A DNA stretch of 64,000 nt from Symsagittifera roscoffensis (GCF_963678635.1 NC_087065.1:8515209-8579208), one strand, 5' to 3'. Positions 1 through 11,942 are shown, counted from the first letter of the stretch. Numbers and translations: made by a program. Notes: generated by a model from the letters alone, not told the origin.

Positions 1-197
1 CTCATACGATCAAGCTGACGACCATAAGTTTATAAACATTGTTTTAGTTAAGTGGAATTTAAGTGGACAAAAAGAAACAACGCACTTTCGATTAATGTGC
101 GAAATTCGAGATCCATCTAGAAACTTCCAGCTAACTAATAATATATAAATCTGAAACTATTGGAAATTGAAAAATAAAAATTGAACTTCAAAAAAAT
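1..197. repeat. Direct repeat, first copy
   Basis: The first ~175 bases recur almost unchanged at 2029-2204 and, more diverged, at 17026-17195. All copies contain the words GAGATCCATCTAGAAACTTC and CCAGCTAACTAATAA. Only a weaker match continues to about 197. The 2029 and 17026 copies belong to the larger duplicated block, so this is an extra copy at the window edge; the left boundary is not visible. Confidence 0.8.
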
Positions 198-284
198 GTA
201 TAACATGGATAATTGAAATGTAATAAAAGAAAATCTATAAATTTTTTTTTAAAAAAATTTGAGATTTTTTGTAAAAACATCCCC

Positions 285-660
285 CCACAGGTCATATTAA
301 ATTCAAAGTGATAGACTTTGCTCCTAATAACAAATCAATAATGGCATATAAGCTTACTTGAGACAATTTGGAACAAATTCTAAGACGGATTAAATCTCGC
401 ATACGCGTTAATAATGCAAAATATATCGAGCGTTATTTGTCACAACTTGGCCAAAATGGCAATCTTTAAACCCCCATAATTTTACAAAAAATGATCACAG
501 GTAAAAATCTTTTCAATTTTAAGCTCAAGACAACAATACCTTTCGAATGATATAAAAAAAGTTACGTCAAAAATGGCTAGTTAAAAAGTCGAAATTTTTC
601 TGAAGAAAAAACCCACCCCGAGCATAAATATTCCGTTACTTTTGTCGGAAAACAATAAGT
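285..660. repeat. Interspersed repeat family A, copy 1
   Basis: This copy shares a GATCACAG word, a block reading AAAATGGCTAGTTAAAAAG, and a segment near CCCCGAGCATAAATATTCCG with sequences at 2440-2912 and 17410-17860 (opposite orientation), 50690-51250 and 51890-52440. The longer copies also carry an ACTGCTC...GAGCAGT inverted repeat. No coding capacity is visible, so it looks like a non-autonomous element of unknown class. Confidence 0.6.
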
Positions 661-1532
661 GGGTTACTCGACTAGTCGATTAACCAAAATTTTAGACGAG
701 GAATACTGTCCGATAATCAAGTAAGCTATTATTTCATTTTTTCAATCGTTCCAAAAATTCAATAAATTTATGCGCTGTTATAACCGTTTCTCTTAAATCT
801 GATTTAGATCGACAACAATCTATGGCAAAGATTTAGAAGGTAAAGTAAGCACTATGGCAAAACTCTTGTTTTTCTAAGTGAAGCTACCACCAATAAAACA
901 TTATCTGGTTTAAACAGTTAACCATTTTATTCGGAACTGGAAAGATACGACGGTGTGAAGATTTGGCTCTTTTCGATTTTTCCCGCATTGCAATCCTTCT
1001 CATTTTCAAAGCCTTTATGTTTTTTTATTATGGCTATATGTGCAATGGTAAGTTGTGATTATCAAAGAAGAGTAGAGTTCGGAATTGTTGATTAGTTCAC
1101 TATGCTGAACCGAGCTGAAATTTTTTCATTTCAGTCAATTCAAATTATTTTAAGTTGAGCTTAAAAAGTAATTGAGCAAGAAAAAAAGTTGAATAATTGG
1201 GATGCTTTGTGAAACGCAGAATTACTGAAGAAACAATCGAATAGCTATATCAAATAGGAAAACTCTATGTTTCTTTTCGGCTGAGTTCGAGTTTTACAAA
1301 AAAAGGTTTAAAAACTCTAGATAACTTTGGTCTAAAAATGACTGCCGGAACAAACTTTTCATTTTTGTTTTAAGTCATCTTTCAGGTGTTTAGGTTTACT
1401 GGAGAGAGAAACATCGTAGGCCTTTTTTAAATTATAGGATGGGCGTGAGGATGCGTCAGTTCCCTTTTTTTTGCTGCTTGCACGGTTTGCTTGACCATAT
1501 TCATCATCTCAAACTTTGTATCTCCAAGCGAT
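661..1532. other. No gene recognised
   Basis: AT-rich sequence with short poly-T runs. I see no long reading frame, RNA gene or convincing repeat boundary here. Confidence 0.5.
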
Positions 1533-2439
1533 CTTGAGTGATCCTGGATCTGAACTGTGACCTTTTGACTTTTTGCTCAGCCGCTACTCACGTCGCACTC
1601 TAAGGCCAACCTTCACATAGAAGAGAACGAAAAAAAAACAAATATTCTAGAAATGGAAAGGGTCGCAGAAATGATAACCAATAGGAGGTTCCCTGTAGAG
1701 CTATTCCGCTCATTTCCCTGCGGGGATGGGAAATTACCTAAAACCCAGCCTTTATTTCATTCATTTATAGGTCACTTCGAACCCATTCAGTCAAAATTTT
1801 GATGTTATAACAAATTGATGAAATTTCAAAGACAAACTACAATTTTGAACGACATCATATCGGCCTCGAACTGATGCCTGTGATTTTTTGTTAATTGTTT
1901 TACCACTGCACTACTAATTGTATAAACACACTTAATGGCAAAAAGAGAAGAGGAGAAAACAATCAAGCTGTTTTGATTATATAAAGTAATTTGAAAAATT
2001 AAAAGGATAAAACTGAAGAAAAAGAGGCTCATACGATCAAGCTGACGACCATAAGTTTATAAACATTGTTTTAGTTAAGTGGAATTTAAGTGGACAAAAA
2101 GAAACAACGCACTTTCGATTATTGTGCGAAATTCGAGATCCATCTAGAAACTTCCAGCTAACTAATAATATATAAATCTGAAACTATTGGAAATTGAAAA
2201 AAGAGTATTGAACTTCAAAAAAATGACTAACTAAAATTTAGAAAAAATAAATTTCTGAACTAATTTAAAGACTAATCAAAATTACATCAGAACAAACTCG
2301 TTTTTTTTTGGAAACTATTGAGACGATCAGAAGGAATATCAGTTTGAGGGCTTATCACTGTATCCCCGTAACGGCCACACAATTACGCAGATGTCCTTAT
2401 TATGCCTTAGCCGTAGAGGATGCAGCAGCCACTTATCAA

Positions 2440-2912
2440 GTGAAGGCTAATTGTTCCGACTTCCGTAACGAAAGTAACGGAATGTTTGTGCTCGGGTGTT
2501 TTTTTTCTTCAGATAAATTTTGAATTTTTAACTAAGCATTTTTGACGGAAATTTTTCAAAATCATTTAAAAACTGTTGTCTTGAGGTTGAATTTGAAAAA
2601 ATATTTCACCTGTGATCATTTTTCGTGAAAGTATGAGGTTTAAAAATTGCCATTTTGGACAATTTGAGACAGTTAACACAAAAATCATTTTTTGTCATAA
2701 ATCATTGGTTACTAGGAGCGATATCTATCACTTTGTACTTTATATGGCGATAGGGAGGATGATTTTCACAAAAAAATCTCAAACTAGAAAAAAAAGCTTT
2801 TCATTTTTTTATTACAATTAACTTGTTCAAGTTATTACTGCTTCATAGGCCTTAAAAGCTGTCAAAACTTTCAAGGCTTGGCCCTGATACGAGCAGTCTA
2901 GTTACTTTATAT
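2440..2912. repeat. Interspersed repeat family A, copy 2
   Basis: Reverse orientation relative to the copy at 285-660. It runs from a TTCCGACTTCCGTAACG start to a GATACGAGCAGTCTAG end and includes the partly palindromic segment around ATTACTGCTTCATAGGCC. It is nested inside the larger duplicated block and has its counterpart at 17410-17860. Confidence 0.6.
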
Positions 2913-3128
2913 TTTTGAAGTTTCAAAGATTAATTTTTTGCAAAGGTTTAATAGTCGATATTGTGTTGAAAAATTATAAATTGTGCTTCATTTAAATTTT
3001 TAACTTTTTGTTAAGCAAGCTTGATTATCTTTGGATTAAAATCTAAAAAAAAACAGAATTAAAGATTGCAAGTAGAAATGTTGTGCTCTCTCAGTTATAG
3101 TTCAGTGCTGAAGTTTTTTTTTTAGCTG

Positions 3129-3133
3129 ATCAC
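3129..3133. repeat. Target-site duplication ATCAC, left
   Basis: ATCAC directly abuts the BEL 3' LTR and is repeated at 12402-12406 beyond the 5' LTR. The paralogous block near 18957 has a single ATCAC with no insertion, so this is a true 5-bp target duplication. Confidence 0.85.
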
Positions 3134-3591
3134 TGTGCGCTCAATCTCCGTAAGTTGATAAAAACTATGAAGTCGAATGCTTGAATTATTAGGAGCATTT
3201 ATCGGCAAAAACTCTCGAAAACTCAATAATTCGTCATAATTTTGGTTATGCTTAACATCATATAACTTCATTAATCTGCCCCGAAAACGGTACAAATTGG
3301 CGCAAGCTAGCCACAAGAACCGGTAATAATGTCCTTGAGACAAATTGCTCTTTTTGGCGGTCATCTTTAATCAAGGCTGAACCAAATTAGAACCAAAAAA
3401 CTGTTAAAAGAGGATGTAACTTTTTTAAAATATAATAATATACGGGCAGGTGGGGGATTCCAACCTACGTCAACTGTCATGTCTATATAGTCGGCGTTTC
3501 TGTAGCTTAGGCCGCTCGACCAACTGTTCTTATTTTATGCATTTATACTATTGTTTTTTACGCTTCAATACTCTACATTTGCGTTGCAACA
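3134..3591 (-). repeat. BEL 3' LTR
   Basis: Begins TGTTGC and ends GCACA on the minus strand, 458 bp. It aligns along its length with 11943-12401 and with a fragment at 14084-14416. A purine-rich AGGGGTAAGGA directly precedes it, as expected for a polypurine tract. The LTR contains a tRNA-like segment at 3443-3530. Confidence 0.88.
3443..3530 (-). other. tRNA-like sequence inside BEL 3' LTR
   Basis: On the minus strand, GGTCGAGCGGCCTAAG resembles the D arm and A box of type-II (Leu/Ser) tRNAs. About 50 bases on, GGTTGGAATCCCCCACC resembles a T arm and B box, with one change from the usual GGTTCGA core. The 5' flank does not pair with the terminal CCTGCCC, so a functional tRNA is unlikely. 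The same segment is present in the other two LTR copies, with a better B box there. Confidence 0.6.
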
Positions 3592-6500
3592 TCCTTACCC
3601 CTGAAGAAGGAAGAACCGAAGCGAGCTTAACGGTCGGTCGAGTGACTTCACGGGTTGCGGTCTTAACAAGGGCGGATCCGGCGCAACCGTCCTGTCCGTA
3701 GTTAAGCTTGACGATTCGGGCGAGGGGGTAGTACCCACGCTGACTATTGGGCTCAATCACCCACACGAGATCACCTGTCTTAAGAGTGGAGTCAGAATGA
3801 GTGTGCCACTTGACACGCTTGTTCAGCGAGGGGACTTATTCTCGCAGCCAAAGAGACCAAATCGCGTTAGCATAAGACTGCGCTCGCACGTACCTTTTCT
3901 TGTGGTCGAAGTGCTCCCAAGGTAAAAACGAAGGAAAGCTTGTGGCATGTTGTCCAAGCAAAAAGTGGTTTGGGTTAACGCTTCTAACTAACGTGAATCG
4001 GTACTAATGGAAGTGATTGGCCTCGAATTCAAAGCCTGCTCAACTAAGTAGAGTGTTGTTCCTAACACCTCTTCGATGACTCGCCTACTGCCTATTATAT
4101 CGTAAAGCACACGCTTCTCTCTTCGTACGAGGCGCTCCCCCAGGAGCCGCCATGATGGGGTGAACCTGGCGGGCTAAATTTCCAAGCAACACCTTTGTGT
4201 GCAAAAATGGTCGGAGCTATGCCATTCCAGCTCTTGATGCAAGTAAGTAATTTCTTTTTCAGCGCCAACGAAGTTCGTGCCGTTATCCGACCAGATCGTG
4301 TTTGGTGTACCGCGACGCGCAATGAACCGTTCAATGCCCAAGACACAAGAACTAGTGTCCAGAGATGGTACAATCTCGAGGCGTACAGCCCTGGTGGTCA
4401 GGCAAGTGAAAAAAAATCCCCATTTTTTTTCAGTGCTTCTGCGAACCGGAACGTAAAGCGGTCCAAAGTAACCCACACCCGTATGATTAAAGGGTGGTTA
4501 CTTATATCCGAGACGTTCGACAGGTAAATTGGACATAATAGGCTGGATGCTACTTGCTTTGTGTTTACGGCATGTTACACATTGAGTTTCGATAGACCGA
4601 AGTAGTCGACGCATCCCAAAAAATGCATATTTCATATTTAAAACGGAGCGCATGTAATCTAAAATTTGATGAAAAGGCTTATGATGGAGGCTGCCGGCCA
4701 ACAAACGAACTAGGGTATGTCGGGCGTCGAATAATATTGAGTGCTTAGTATCAAACTCGTATTCACTAAGCGCACGATCCGTCCGGTGGAACGAATGATA
4801 CCAGTGGGACCAATAAATGGCGAGTATGTGGCAATTTCACTACTATTCTTAATAGGTTTGCCAGCGGTGAGTGTTTTTTCAACTCAACGGGGAAGGTTTC
4901 CATCTGAGCAAGATGAGTCAGTTTGCTTTCTGCATTATCAAGTTCAGTGGGGTCGGTGACTCGTAAGTCCTTACCGCGAAAACGCTTATGTGAAGGCAGC
5001 ATCCTCAACATAAAAGCGACTACTCTTTTATATCTCGTAAAGGAACTGAACCTTTCCCAATTGAACCCGTGTTGAGATGTTTGATGGATGAGACATCGGT
5101 TACGAAGGAAGATGATGTCTCCAAGCAATTATCAACATCACAAGAAGGACCCTTCAAACGAATTTTATTGATCGCACGTTCGTCGGGTATAAACGGCCAA
5201 TCAGTAGTCCTGAGAATGCTCGGACCATTAACCCAGCTGCAATCCTTGAGGGCTTCCGAAGAAATCCCCCGCGTACCGGTATCAGCTGGATTATCGCCGC
5301 TCAGAAAATGGTGCCACTCATCAATAGTGGTCATTCGAGGATTTCGCCGACACGGTTAGCGACGAATACAGGTAATTTTTTCATTGGAGTTTAGCCACTG
5401 CAAAATTGTAGTACTATCTGTCCACTTGTAGACATGATTAATGCAGACAGTAAGGGCGGTCAGTATATCATCTTTCAGTCGTGTGGCGAGCAGAGCAGCT
5501 TGAAGCTCTAGCTTCGGTATAGATAGCGCTTTCACGGGCGCAACGCGAATTTTACCAAAGATGAAGGATATTTGAGTTTTGTGCGAACTCGAGAGTCGCG
5601 CACGCAAAAATTCAACTGCACAGAAAAGGTCCTGCGAGCTATCACCGAACATGTGGAGCTCAATTTGATCCACAGGCTCTGTGAAGTAACAACGGGGAAT
5701 AGTCAATTGCTCGAAGAGAGGGAGACCGGAGTGCCACTCGAGAAACTTATCTCTTATGTCTTCCGGCAATTCGTCGTCCCAACGTTGGCCACAGATTTTT
5801 CAAAAATCTTATTCAAAAGACGGGCACTAACTGTGTATGGAGCTACTAACCCAACAGGGTCAAACACAGAAGAGACGAAACTCAAGAAGGTTCGTTGAGT
5901 TATGGCCTTATCGAGAGGACGATCCACGCCTCTGCTAACAACCAATGTGTCTTTCACATGGTCCCACTTAAGACCTAAGACGTGTGATGACTGTTCGGCA
6001 CCGCTAAAAAATTCCTTGATGGGTGAAGACGAGGTTTCGCAATCCTCGGGGTTCATTGCCGAAGTAATTTCATCTGCATTACTGACAAAATTTAGTCAAA
6101 TTTAATCCTCCCAACTTAAGTAACGAAACCATGTCACGGCTAAATTTAATTGCATGGGTAAAGTTCTCGAACGAATCCAAATATTCGTCCATGTAAAAGT
6201 TTTTGTCTACGACTGATTCGGCTTCAGTGTATGTGGACATTTTATCAGTTGCTGTTTTTCGCAACGCGAATTTGGGGCACGTAGGCGAATCCCTACGTAG
6301 GTAAATTTTGGAGTAGGTCCGGAACCACCAATAAGGACTTATTTAAGGATGTGCCGTGAAATTTAGAAGCCCCGTTAAGGACTCGGCGCACCTTACCCGG
6401 CTTTTTTTGGATTTACGACGAGATAGTGCGGAAGATACCACTCGCGATCAGAACAATTACGTGGATCATGCGGTTCGACGGTAACGACATAGCCTTCCCT

Positions 6501-7300
6501 TATTTCCTTTCTAATTGTGTCTACTTGTCTTTCGCGCAGTTCAGGGTCTTTACTTAACCTTCTCTCCAATGTTTCAAATTGAGCGAGTGACGAGTAAAAA
6601 TTGTTTGGTAGATTGACATTACTATCAATAAAAGCATAGGCACAATGTATCTTTCGCCCTTGTGAGCGGTTTCAGACTTAAGGATGGATAAAGCAAGTCA
6701 ATCTGCGGCGCAACGGGCAACGACTTGTTTGAAAACACCATAAGATTCCAACTGGTACCAGGATTTTATCTGGTCGGTCAGAGAAGAATCTTCAAGAACA
6801 CACTCAAAACACGAAGAAGTAGAAACAACGGACGGCGGCAACGGACCACTTATGACCCAACCTATCGGTAAGCGAACGGAACACGGTGAGTTTTTATCAT
6901 CTCCCAAGATGAACTCAATGGGTCTACCGGCGTGGTAGTAGTCTTGTCCTATAATAACTTCAACATCCTCATAAGTATATTGAGTGGGCTTAATAGGTAC
7001 TAATTGTGGATATTTATTCTGCAAATCAGCAATATTGATTAACTCGGAACCAATCCGAATATTGTCTTTAACATATGCACACAGAGAAAATACGAAATCA
7101 CTATTATTTGCCTCGGAGGAAACCGTAAATGGACCCTCTGAGTTGAATTGAAACCACTAATTGAGAAGTTAACGGGCTCCCCTACTAAGCTGAGACGATT
7201 AACGAGTGACAAAGAAACCCAAGAGTGAGTTGATGCACTATCACAAAGAACCAACATCAGGAGACTGGTTACATTCGAGGACACACCAAGTGTTGCAAAC
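3592..7300 (-). pseudogene. BEL/Pao pol region, broken
   Basis: Reading down the minus strand there is a protease segment (7039-7284, with LCDSAS in place of a canonical active-site triad), a DUF1758-like continuation (6698-7024), reverse transcriptase (6264-5754; the catalytic box reads YMDE), RNase H and connection (5769-5020, with TDSTT and SGDNPAD), an integrase H2C2 zinc region (4704-4498, CVTCRKH), the integrase core (4476-4174, GYFGPLYVP then WSDNGTNF) and a DUF5641-type tail (about 3840-3590, WVIEPNSQRG and RPTVKL). The segments lie in different frames with stops between them. Gly stands where BEL integrases have the first catalytic Asp, and Glu replaces the second Asp of the RT box. 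The encoded polyprotein cannot be made as it stands. Confidence 0.9.
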
Positions 7301-9919
7301 GATTCAATGTCATGTACATCACTAACAACTGCATGGGTGGAAGTGATGAATTCTTCTTGGATTTGCTTGTTCCAGCCAAATTTGAGACATTTGAATTTTC
7401 CTTCCGAGGAAATATTTTTTCGGCTCCATGGAGCAAGACATTATGTGTGCTATCGCACTCTGGCTTCGGGCATTTTTTTTTCGCTCTAGAACATTGCCGA
7501 AAACTATGATTGCCATTGAGGCAAGAAGCAAAGTTTTTGTTCAGCTACGTTTTTTGCTCGCTGACTGGCATTCTGTTCCTTGAAAACAACACAGTTCCAC
7601 AATGCATGACTACCCCTACACAAAACGCACGGCGGAAACTTAGACTTATCTTGTGCTTAACTAGTTGCCTTGGTGTTTGCTGCAAAAACTTTGGTTGTTT
7701 TTGGCTTAATTGGTTAATCATTTTTTGCCTTAGAGTTAAGTACACGTAATATCTCATGCGCTTCAGCCTTTTCTTTCAACCAGTTATTAAAATCCAAGAG
7801 TGTTGGGCGCTGCCAATTATGCCTAACAGTATGCATTGACCAAGCATCCTTGAGGTTAGGCGGAAGTTTACTAACAGCTTGGTTCAACAGGTTAATACTC
7901 TTTAGATCATCGTTGAATGAAATGATTTGAAAACTTTTACGAGGCCAGATATGTGAGAGGAAAAACTAATGATGTTTTCCGAATTGTGCATCTTAAGTGG
8001 AGGAAAAGTACTCAGCTTATCAAACTTCCGTTCCAAGGTGGCCAGTGCATCTTTGTACATAACACCACTACAAATAAATTCCGCAATTGCGGTTTTTGCT
8101 TTGCCTGTGACAAGTGTTTTTAAATATGTCAGTTTCGTATCATCTCTGAGTATCAGTGGACTTAAACTGACCAAATCGTTCGTGCCAGTTTAAAGGGTTG
8201 CCGTCAAACTGGACTAACTCCCACTAACTGGACTACTGGATAACCAGTATTAGTATAATTGACAAAATGCGGAACATGTTGGGGATGAACTGGGGGAGTA
8301 CTGAAATACACAGTCCCACCACTAGTATACGAGGCGGCGGTGTTACACGGTGGGACAACAGTTGTCTTATTAGAAAAGACGTTTCCAGCCTTACAACACT
8401 GAACGGGCGTGACTATTGGATTTGTAGCAGCCAATCGCCATAAGTTTGCATCACTTGTAAAGTAATCGTTGATATTAGGTGACACAGTATGCGGTACAAA
8501 GGGAACATAATCTTCAGTCTGGACTGGCGCCGCATGGCAATGAGGTGCCGAAAGGAAAACCGGCGGTGGGTTTACTCCAGAAGATGAGAAGTCACCACCA
8601 GCAAATGCAGGTGACAACGAAACAAAACCAGTACCGGGTTGTGCCGGTAACATTGGGACAGGTAATGATTCCGGTTGCCCGTTGGCATAACTACCATTAG
8701 TTATGTTCAAACTCATGGTCTGTAAAGGAACAGCAGACGGTGGTGGTAACACATGTGCACTAGAATGCATATTGTTAACTGGGAATGAAAGAGATGGAGT
8801 AGAAGCTTGCAATGGCAAAAGGCTTGCACTGCCAAATTGAGGCATAAGCCGATGTCCATGAATATGGATTCCAGGGTCAATCAATGATGTGTGCCCATGG
8901 TTATGACCGTTACTGGTAATAATTGCATGAGCGAAGTTGTCGGAAGTCGTCAGTTCTGACAAAATGGGTACAGGAGTGAAGGCCAGCAATCCTGTCGCAC
9001 TAGCACCCTCAGGAGGTGCCTGTGAACTAACAGAGTCTACCCAAGCATTAGTCCGATCGGTTGCAACTTTCGAAATAGGTTGCTTTACTCCTGTCGAGTT
9101 ACTTTCCGCTACCTTCTCGCTAACCTCAGATGAATTATCCTCAAGTTCAAACGCTTTCAATTTCGTTTCAATCAGTTGCTTTTTATGGATTTCAGCCAAT
9201 TGCTCTAGTTCCAGCTGACTTTGTTCGATCTTAAGACGGTTCTCTTGCTCTTTAAGTCTTATAGATACTTAATGCTGCCTTTCCAGCTCCTCAAGGCGTC
9301 GTTTTACCAAAGCTAACTCCTGCCGTTTCTCACTGGATGACATAGTGCGAACAGTCGACGTATGACGAGTGGAAGCAGATTTATCAGACTTATGTGAGTC
9401 AAGCTTTCTACTATCCTTAGACTTATTAGAGACCTTAGACCTGTTTTCAGATACTCGTGCTTCTGAATCTCTTGTTTTGTGTGAGCGTGAGGATGTCTCA
9501 GACCTAGTTTGTTGTAAAGATCCCTTGCTCCCTGTAAGGCCGGCTGCTGGAAATGACGAAGGTTTAAGGCTCATCTTGTAATTCTGAGCTTCATGAATTA
9601 CTTTATTGTTCATTTCGGTTACTCTCTTAAGCCAAAGGTCTTACTGAGCAATAATTTTTTTAGGGTTTACCGTTTTTCCCGCTAACCTAATTAATTGCTC
9701 CTTCACGTCAACAGATACTTCCAACGCAATTTTACATTTGTAAAAAGCATTATCAATTTTTGCGGTGCGACTATTGTTTTCATTGTACTCAAGTAATAAT
9801 GTGTGACCTTTAAGCAGCTCATTTTCTAGATTTAGACGGGTTTCAATTAAATTGCGTATCTCACTTTTGAATTTGTTGTCCATTTTTTCACAAATTGAAA
9901 ATATTTTACGGATGCCCAC
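7301..9919 (-). pseudogene. BEL/Pao gag region, broken
   Basis: An N-terminal charged, coiled-coil-like segment (9919-9641) is followed by a Ser/Lys/Arg-rich stretch (9613-9269) and a 331-residue open frame (9199-8204) rich in Pro, Ser, Ala and His with low complexity. After it come the structured gag part (8174-7740, DUF1759-like, with the words SKLPPNLKDAW and LLDFNNWLKEK) and a zinc knuckle near 7530-7410 (a C..H..C..C..C..H pattern around CLNGNHSFRQC). Several frame changes separate the parts. The long Pro/Ser/His-rich insert between the charged N-terminus and the structured domain is unusual for this family. Confidence 0.8.
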
Positions 9920-9984
9920 TAAAAAGAAAACAATTAAAAAATTGAGATACTGTTTTGATACGTAATTAAAATTACATTAATAAA

Positions 9985-10584
9985 TCAACTTTAGTTTACA
10001 AGATGGGGTTTGACGGGTAAGCGGTTCCGCTTCTTACGTGTCTTAAGGATGTTAAGATTAGCGCTATAACGCCTTAGAAGGAGGAGAGTCTTTAACTCAA
10101 GGGAAGAAGGCTGGTGAAGCTCTTTGTACTTCTCAACTAGTACCTGGTCCTTAGCCTCACGCTAAGAGATAAAGTCTTTGACGACGTTCAGAATGAGAAT
10201 ACCTGTTGAAGCTAAACTTTCCTCTATATCCTCGGTTCCGTTCCGTCTACAGTATACGATCGCACAAATATTTGTTCTAAACCTTAATAACAAATTGACA
10301 AGTTGCTCACTACTCAGCTTGCGGTTATTGTTGCTGCGGTGCCTACTTATCGAGATATTAATGGCGTGCCAAAATACAAGGTTGTTGCGGTAAGACAAGT
10401 AGTGATGTAGGTAATACTGTATTGTTTTCTGAGAGACCCTAGCGTTAAAGTTCAAACCTAAACCGTGCTTTGTAAAGCAAGTATCTTTGACGCGCTTCTG
10501 GGACGGAGCGGGAAGTTTGCGAAGCGCGTGATCAAAGGAACTAGCTCCCAGAATGAATACCATACACTTAAGGGACCTATGCAA
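9985..10584 (-). CDS. Unassigned reading frame in the BEL 5' leader
   Basis: A 140-codon frame (10584-10162) is closed by a TAG, and the same frame then stays open for about 55 further codons to about 9990, ending in a basic tail (RKKRNRLPVKPHLVN). With the stop read through it would be about 200 residues. The middle is Leu/Ile/Asn-rich (SSEQLVNLLLRFRTNIC). I do not recognise the family. It lies between the 5' LTR and gag, where BEL elements usually have only a short leader. A near-identical copy of its first 140 codons sits at 12685-13107 through a tandem duplication, with only a few residue changes. The start is uncertain: the upstream codons give TTG at 10584, and the first ATG is eight codons in. 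Confidence 0.4.
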
Positions 10585-10604
10585 CCGCTACGTTACGCTT
10601 AAAT

Positions 10605-10905
10605 ACCAATGGGGCTGGAAAATTACGTAGGTCAGTTGAACTCCAACAACGCACACGGAGTAAACCTGAGGATGAAAGAGTTCAACTTAACTCACTCAAT
10701 ATCACCGTACCTGACCACTTAACATTACTGTCAGGCAACGAAGTCAATAATCAGACGGGCAGAAACGGCTTTGATTCACTTGAAGCGAACTGGTTTTCAG
10801 TTTCACCAAAGGTGGGTGGGGGATCAGGCAAATTGGTTAAGTTCCAACAACACACGCGGAAGAAACCTGAGGATGAAAAAACTCAACTTAATTTGCCTGA
10901 TATTC
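10605..10905. repeat. Two related hairpins in the BEL leader
   Basis: AGTTGAACTC near 10634 pairs with GAGTTCAACT near 10678. About 150 bases further, TCAGGCAAATT near 10825 pairs with AATTTGCCTGA near 10892. The loop of each contains a related CCAACAACNCACNCGG...AAACCTGAGGATGAAA segment, so the second hairpin looks like a diverged duplicate of the first. Both recur in the tandem copy at about 13130-13430. Confidence 0.55.
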
Positions 10906-11805
10906 CGCTACCTAAGGCTGGTGTCATCTTAACATAAGGCTCGATTATTTGCCAAGCCCATCGGCAATATTTACAAAAAAAACTTGCTGATGTGAAAAAC
11001 ACGTTGCGAACACAGAAAGGGCTCCTCCCCTTTAAAACCGAGTGAGTTCTCTTGTTCTTACAGCACAGTTTTGCAGAATTCTGCGGACTTTTTGAGGATT
11101 TCATGACAATTTTTTTTACTTTGTTCACAAAACTTTTCGGAAAATTTTGATCAGCGGGTTCGAGTCATAAACCAATCCGACTCCAGTACCTCTCGTCTAT
11201 GTTCCGTTTTCACGGATCCATATTCCATTCACATATATCCAAAAATTTTTGGTATCGAAAAAAAATGTCAATCAGTTTGTCTATGTACCGATTGTAAGTT
11301 TTTTCAGTTCAACGGAACTGTCCAAAATTTTGGGTATTGAGAAAAACTACCGGGTAGTAGCTTGCGGAAAAAAGTTCAGCACACACTGCATGGTATATCA
11401 GTTTATAGCACAAATAGATTGTTTTTAAATTTAGTCGAGTCTTACAGTTTATGTAGAATTGGGAGATTGGCTGCAACGGTTGAGGGTTGTCACAAACCAG
11501 GGGACGGAACACCACACCTGTTGCTTCTACCCCTCGAGACCGCTAGCTGCACACTTCGGCCAACATTTTTGACTAATTACTCTTTTGAGTTAAGGGAATG
11601 AGACTTCACTTTTGAGTTAAGGGAATGAGACTTCCAGCCAACGTTCAAAGCACCGTCGAGTTGGAAGGAGGCAGTATTTGTGGAGAAGTGTCTATCGCCC
11701 TTGTACCCCTGGCAAATCAGTCAGTTCAAGTTGGTGCACTTAGGTTGGTGTAAATGTCGTAGATCGCCTCGCTATTTGGTCTCGTTATCAGGAAACGCAC
11801 AATCC

Positions 11806-11910
11806 GATTGTCGTGTTTGAAGCTGGGATTGTCGTGTTCGAAGCTGGGATTGTCGTGTTCGAAGCTGGGATTGTCGTGTTCGAAGCTGGGATTATCGTGT
11901 TCGAAGCTGG
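11806..11910 (-). repeat. 21-bp minisatellite in the BEL leader
   Basis: Five near-perfect copies of a 21-bp unit (GATTGTCGTGTTCGAAGCTGG) lie within about 35 bp of the 5' LTR. Read on the minus strand in one frame it encodes a repeated heptad, SFEHDNP. It sits just downstream of the primer-binding-like site. It is absent from unit B of the tandem duplication, which has a deletion here. Confidence 0.9.
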
Positions 11911-11922
11911 TGCACCAATAAT

Positions 11923-11940
11923 AACTGATGTCTGCGCCAA
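11923..11940 (-). other. Putative primer-binding site of the BEL element
   Basis: Two bases after the 5' LTR end (GCACA) the minus strand reads TTGGCGCAGACATCAG. The leading TGG fits the complement of a tRNA CCA tail. The priming tRNA is not identified. Confidence 0.5.
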
Positions 11941-11942
11941 AC

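Larger units (their letters stand above)
1533..3133. repeat. Duplicated block, copy 1, left part
   Basis: Matches 16525-18960 in order and orientation, from the word GAGTGATCCTGGATCT to the word TGATCAC. It continues at 12402 on the far side of the BEL element. Relative to copy 2 it lacks the 876-bp insertion at 17900-18775. It contains family A sequence at 2440-2912. The short reading frames in it are not conserved with copy 2 and look accidental. Confidence 0.75.

Noticed and set aside
8479-9218. Plus-strand frames opposite the BEL gag region
   Set aside because: They are antisense shadows of the gag frame and show no motif.
10178-10393. Plus-strand 71-codon frame with a tandem copy at 12701
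   Set aside because: It overlaps the longer minus-strand leader frame, and its conservation is explained by the tandem duplication.
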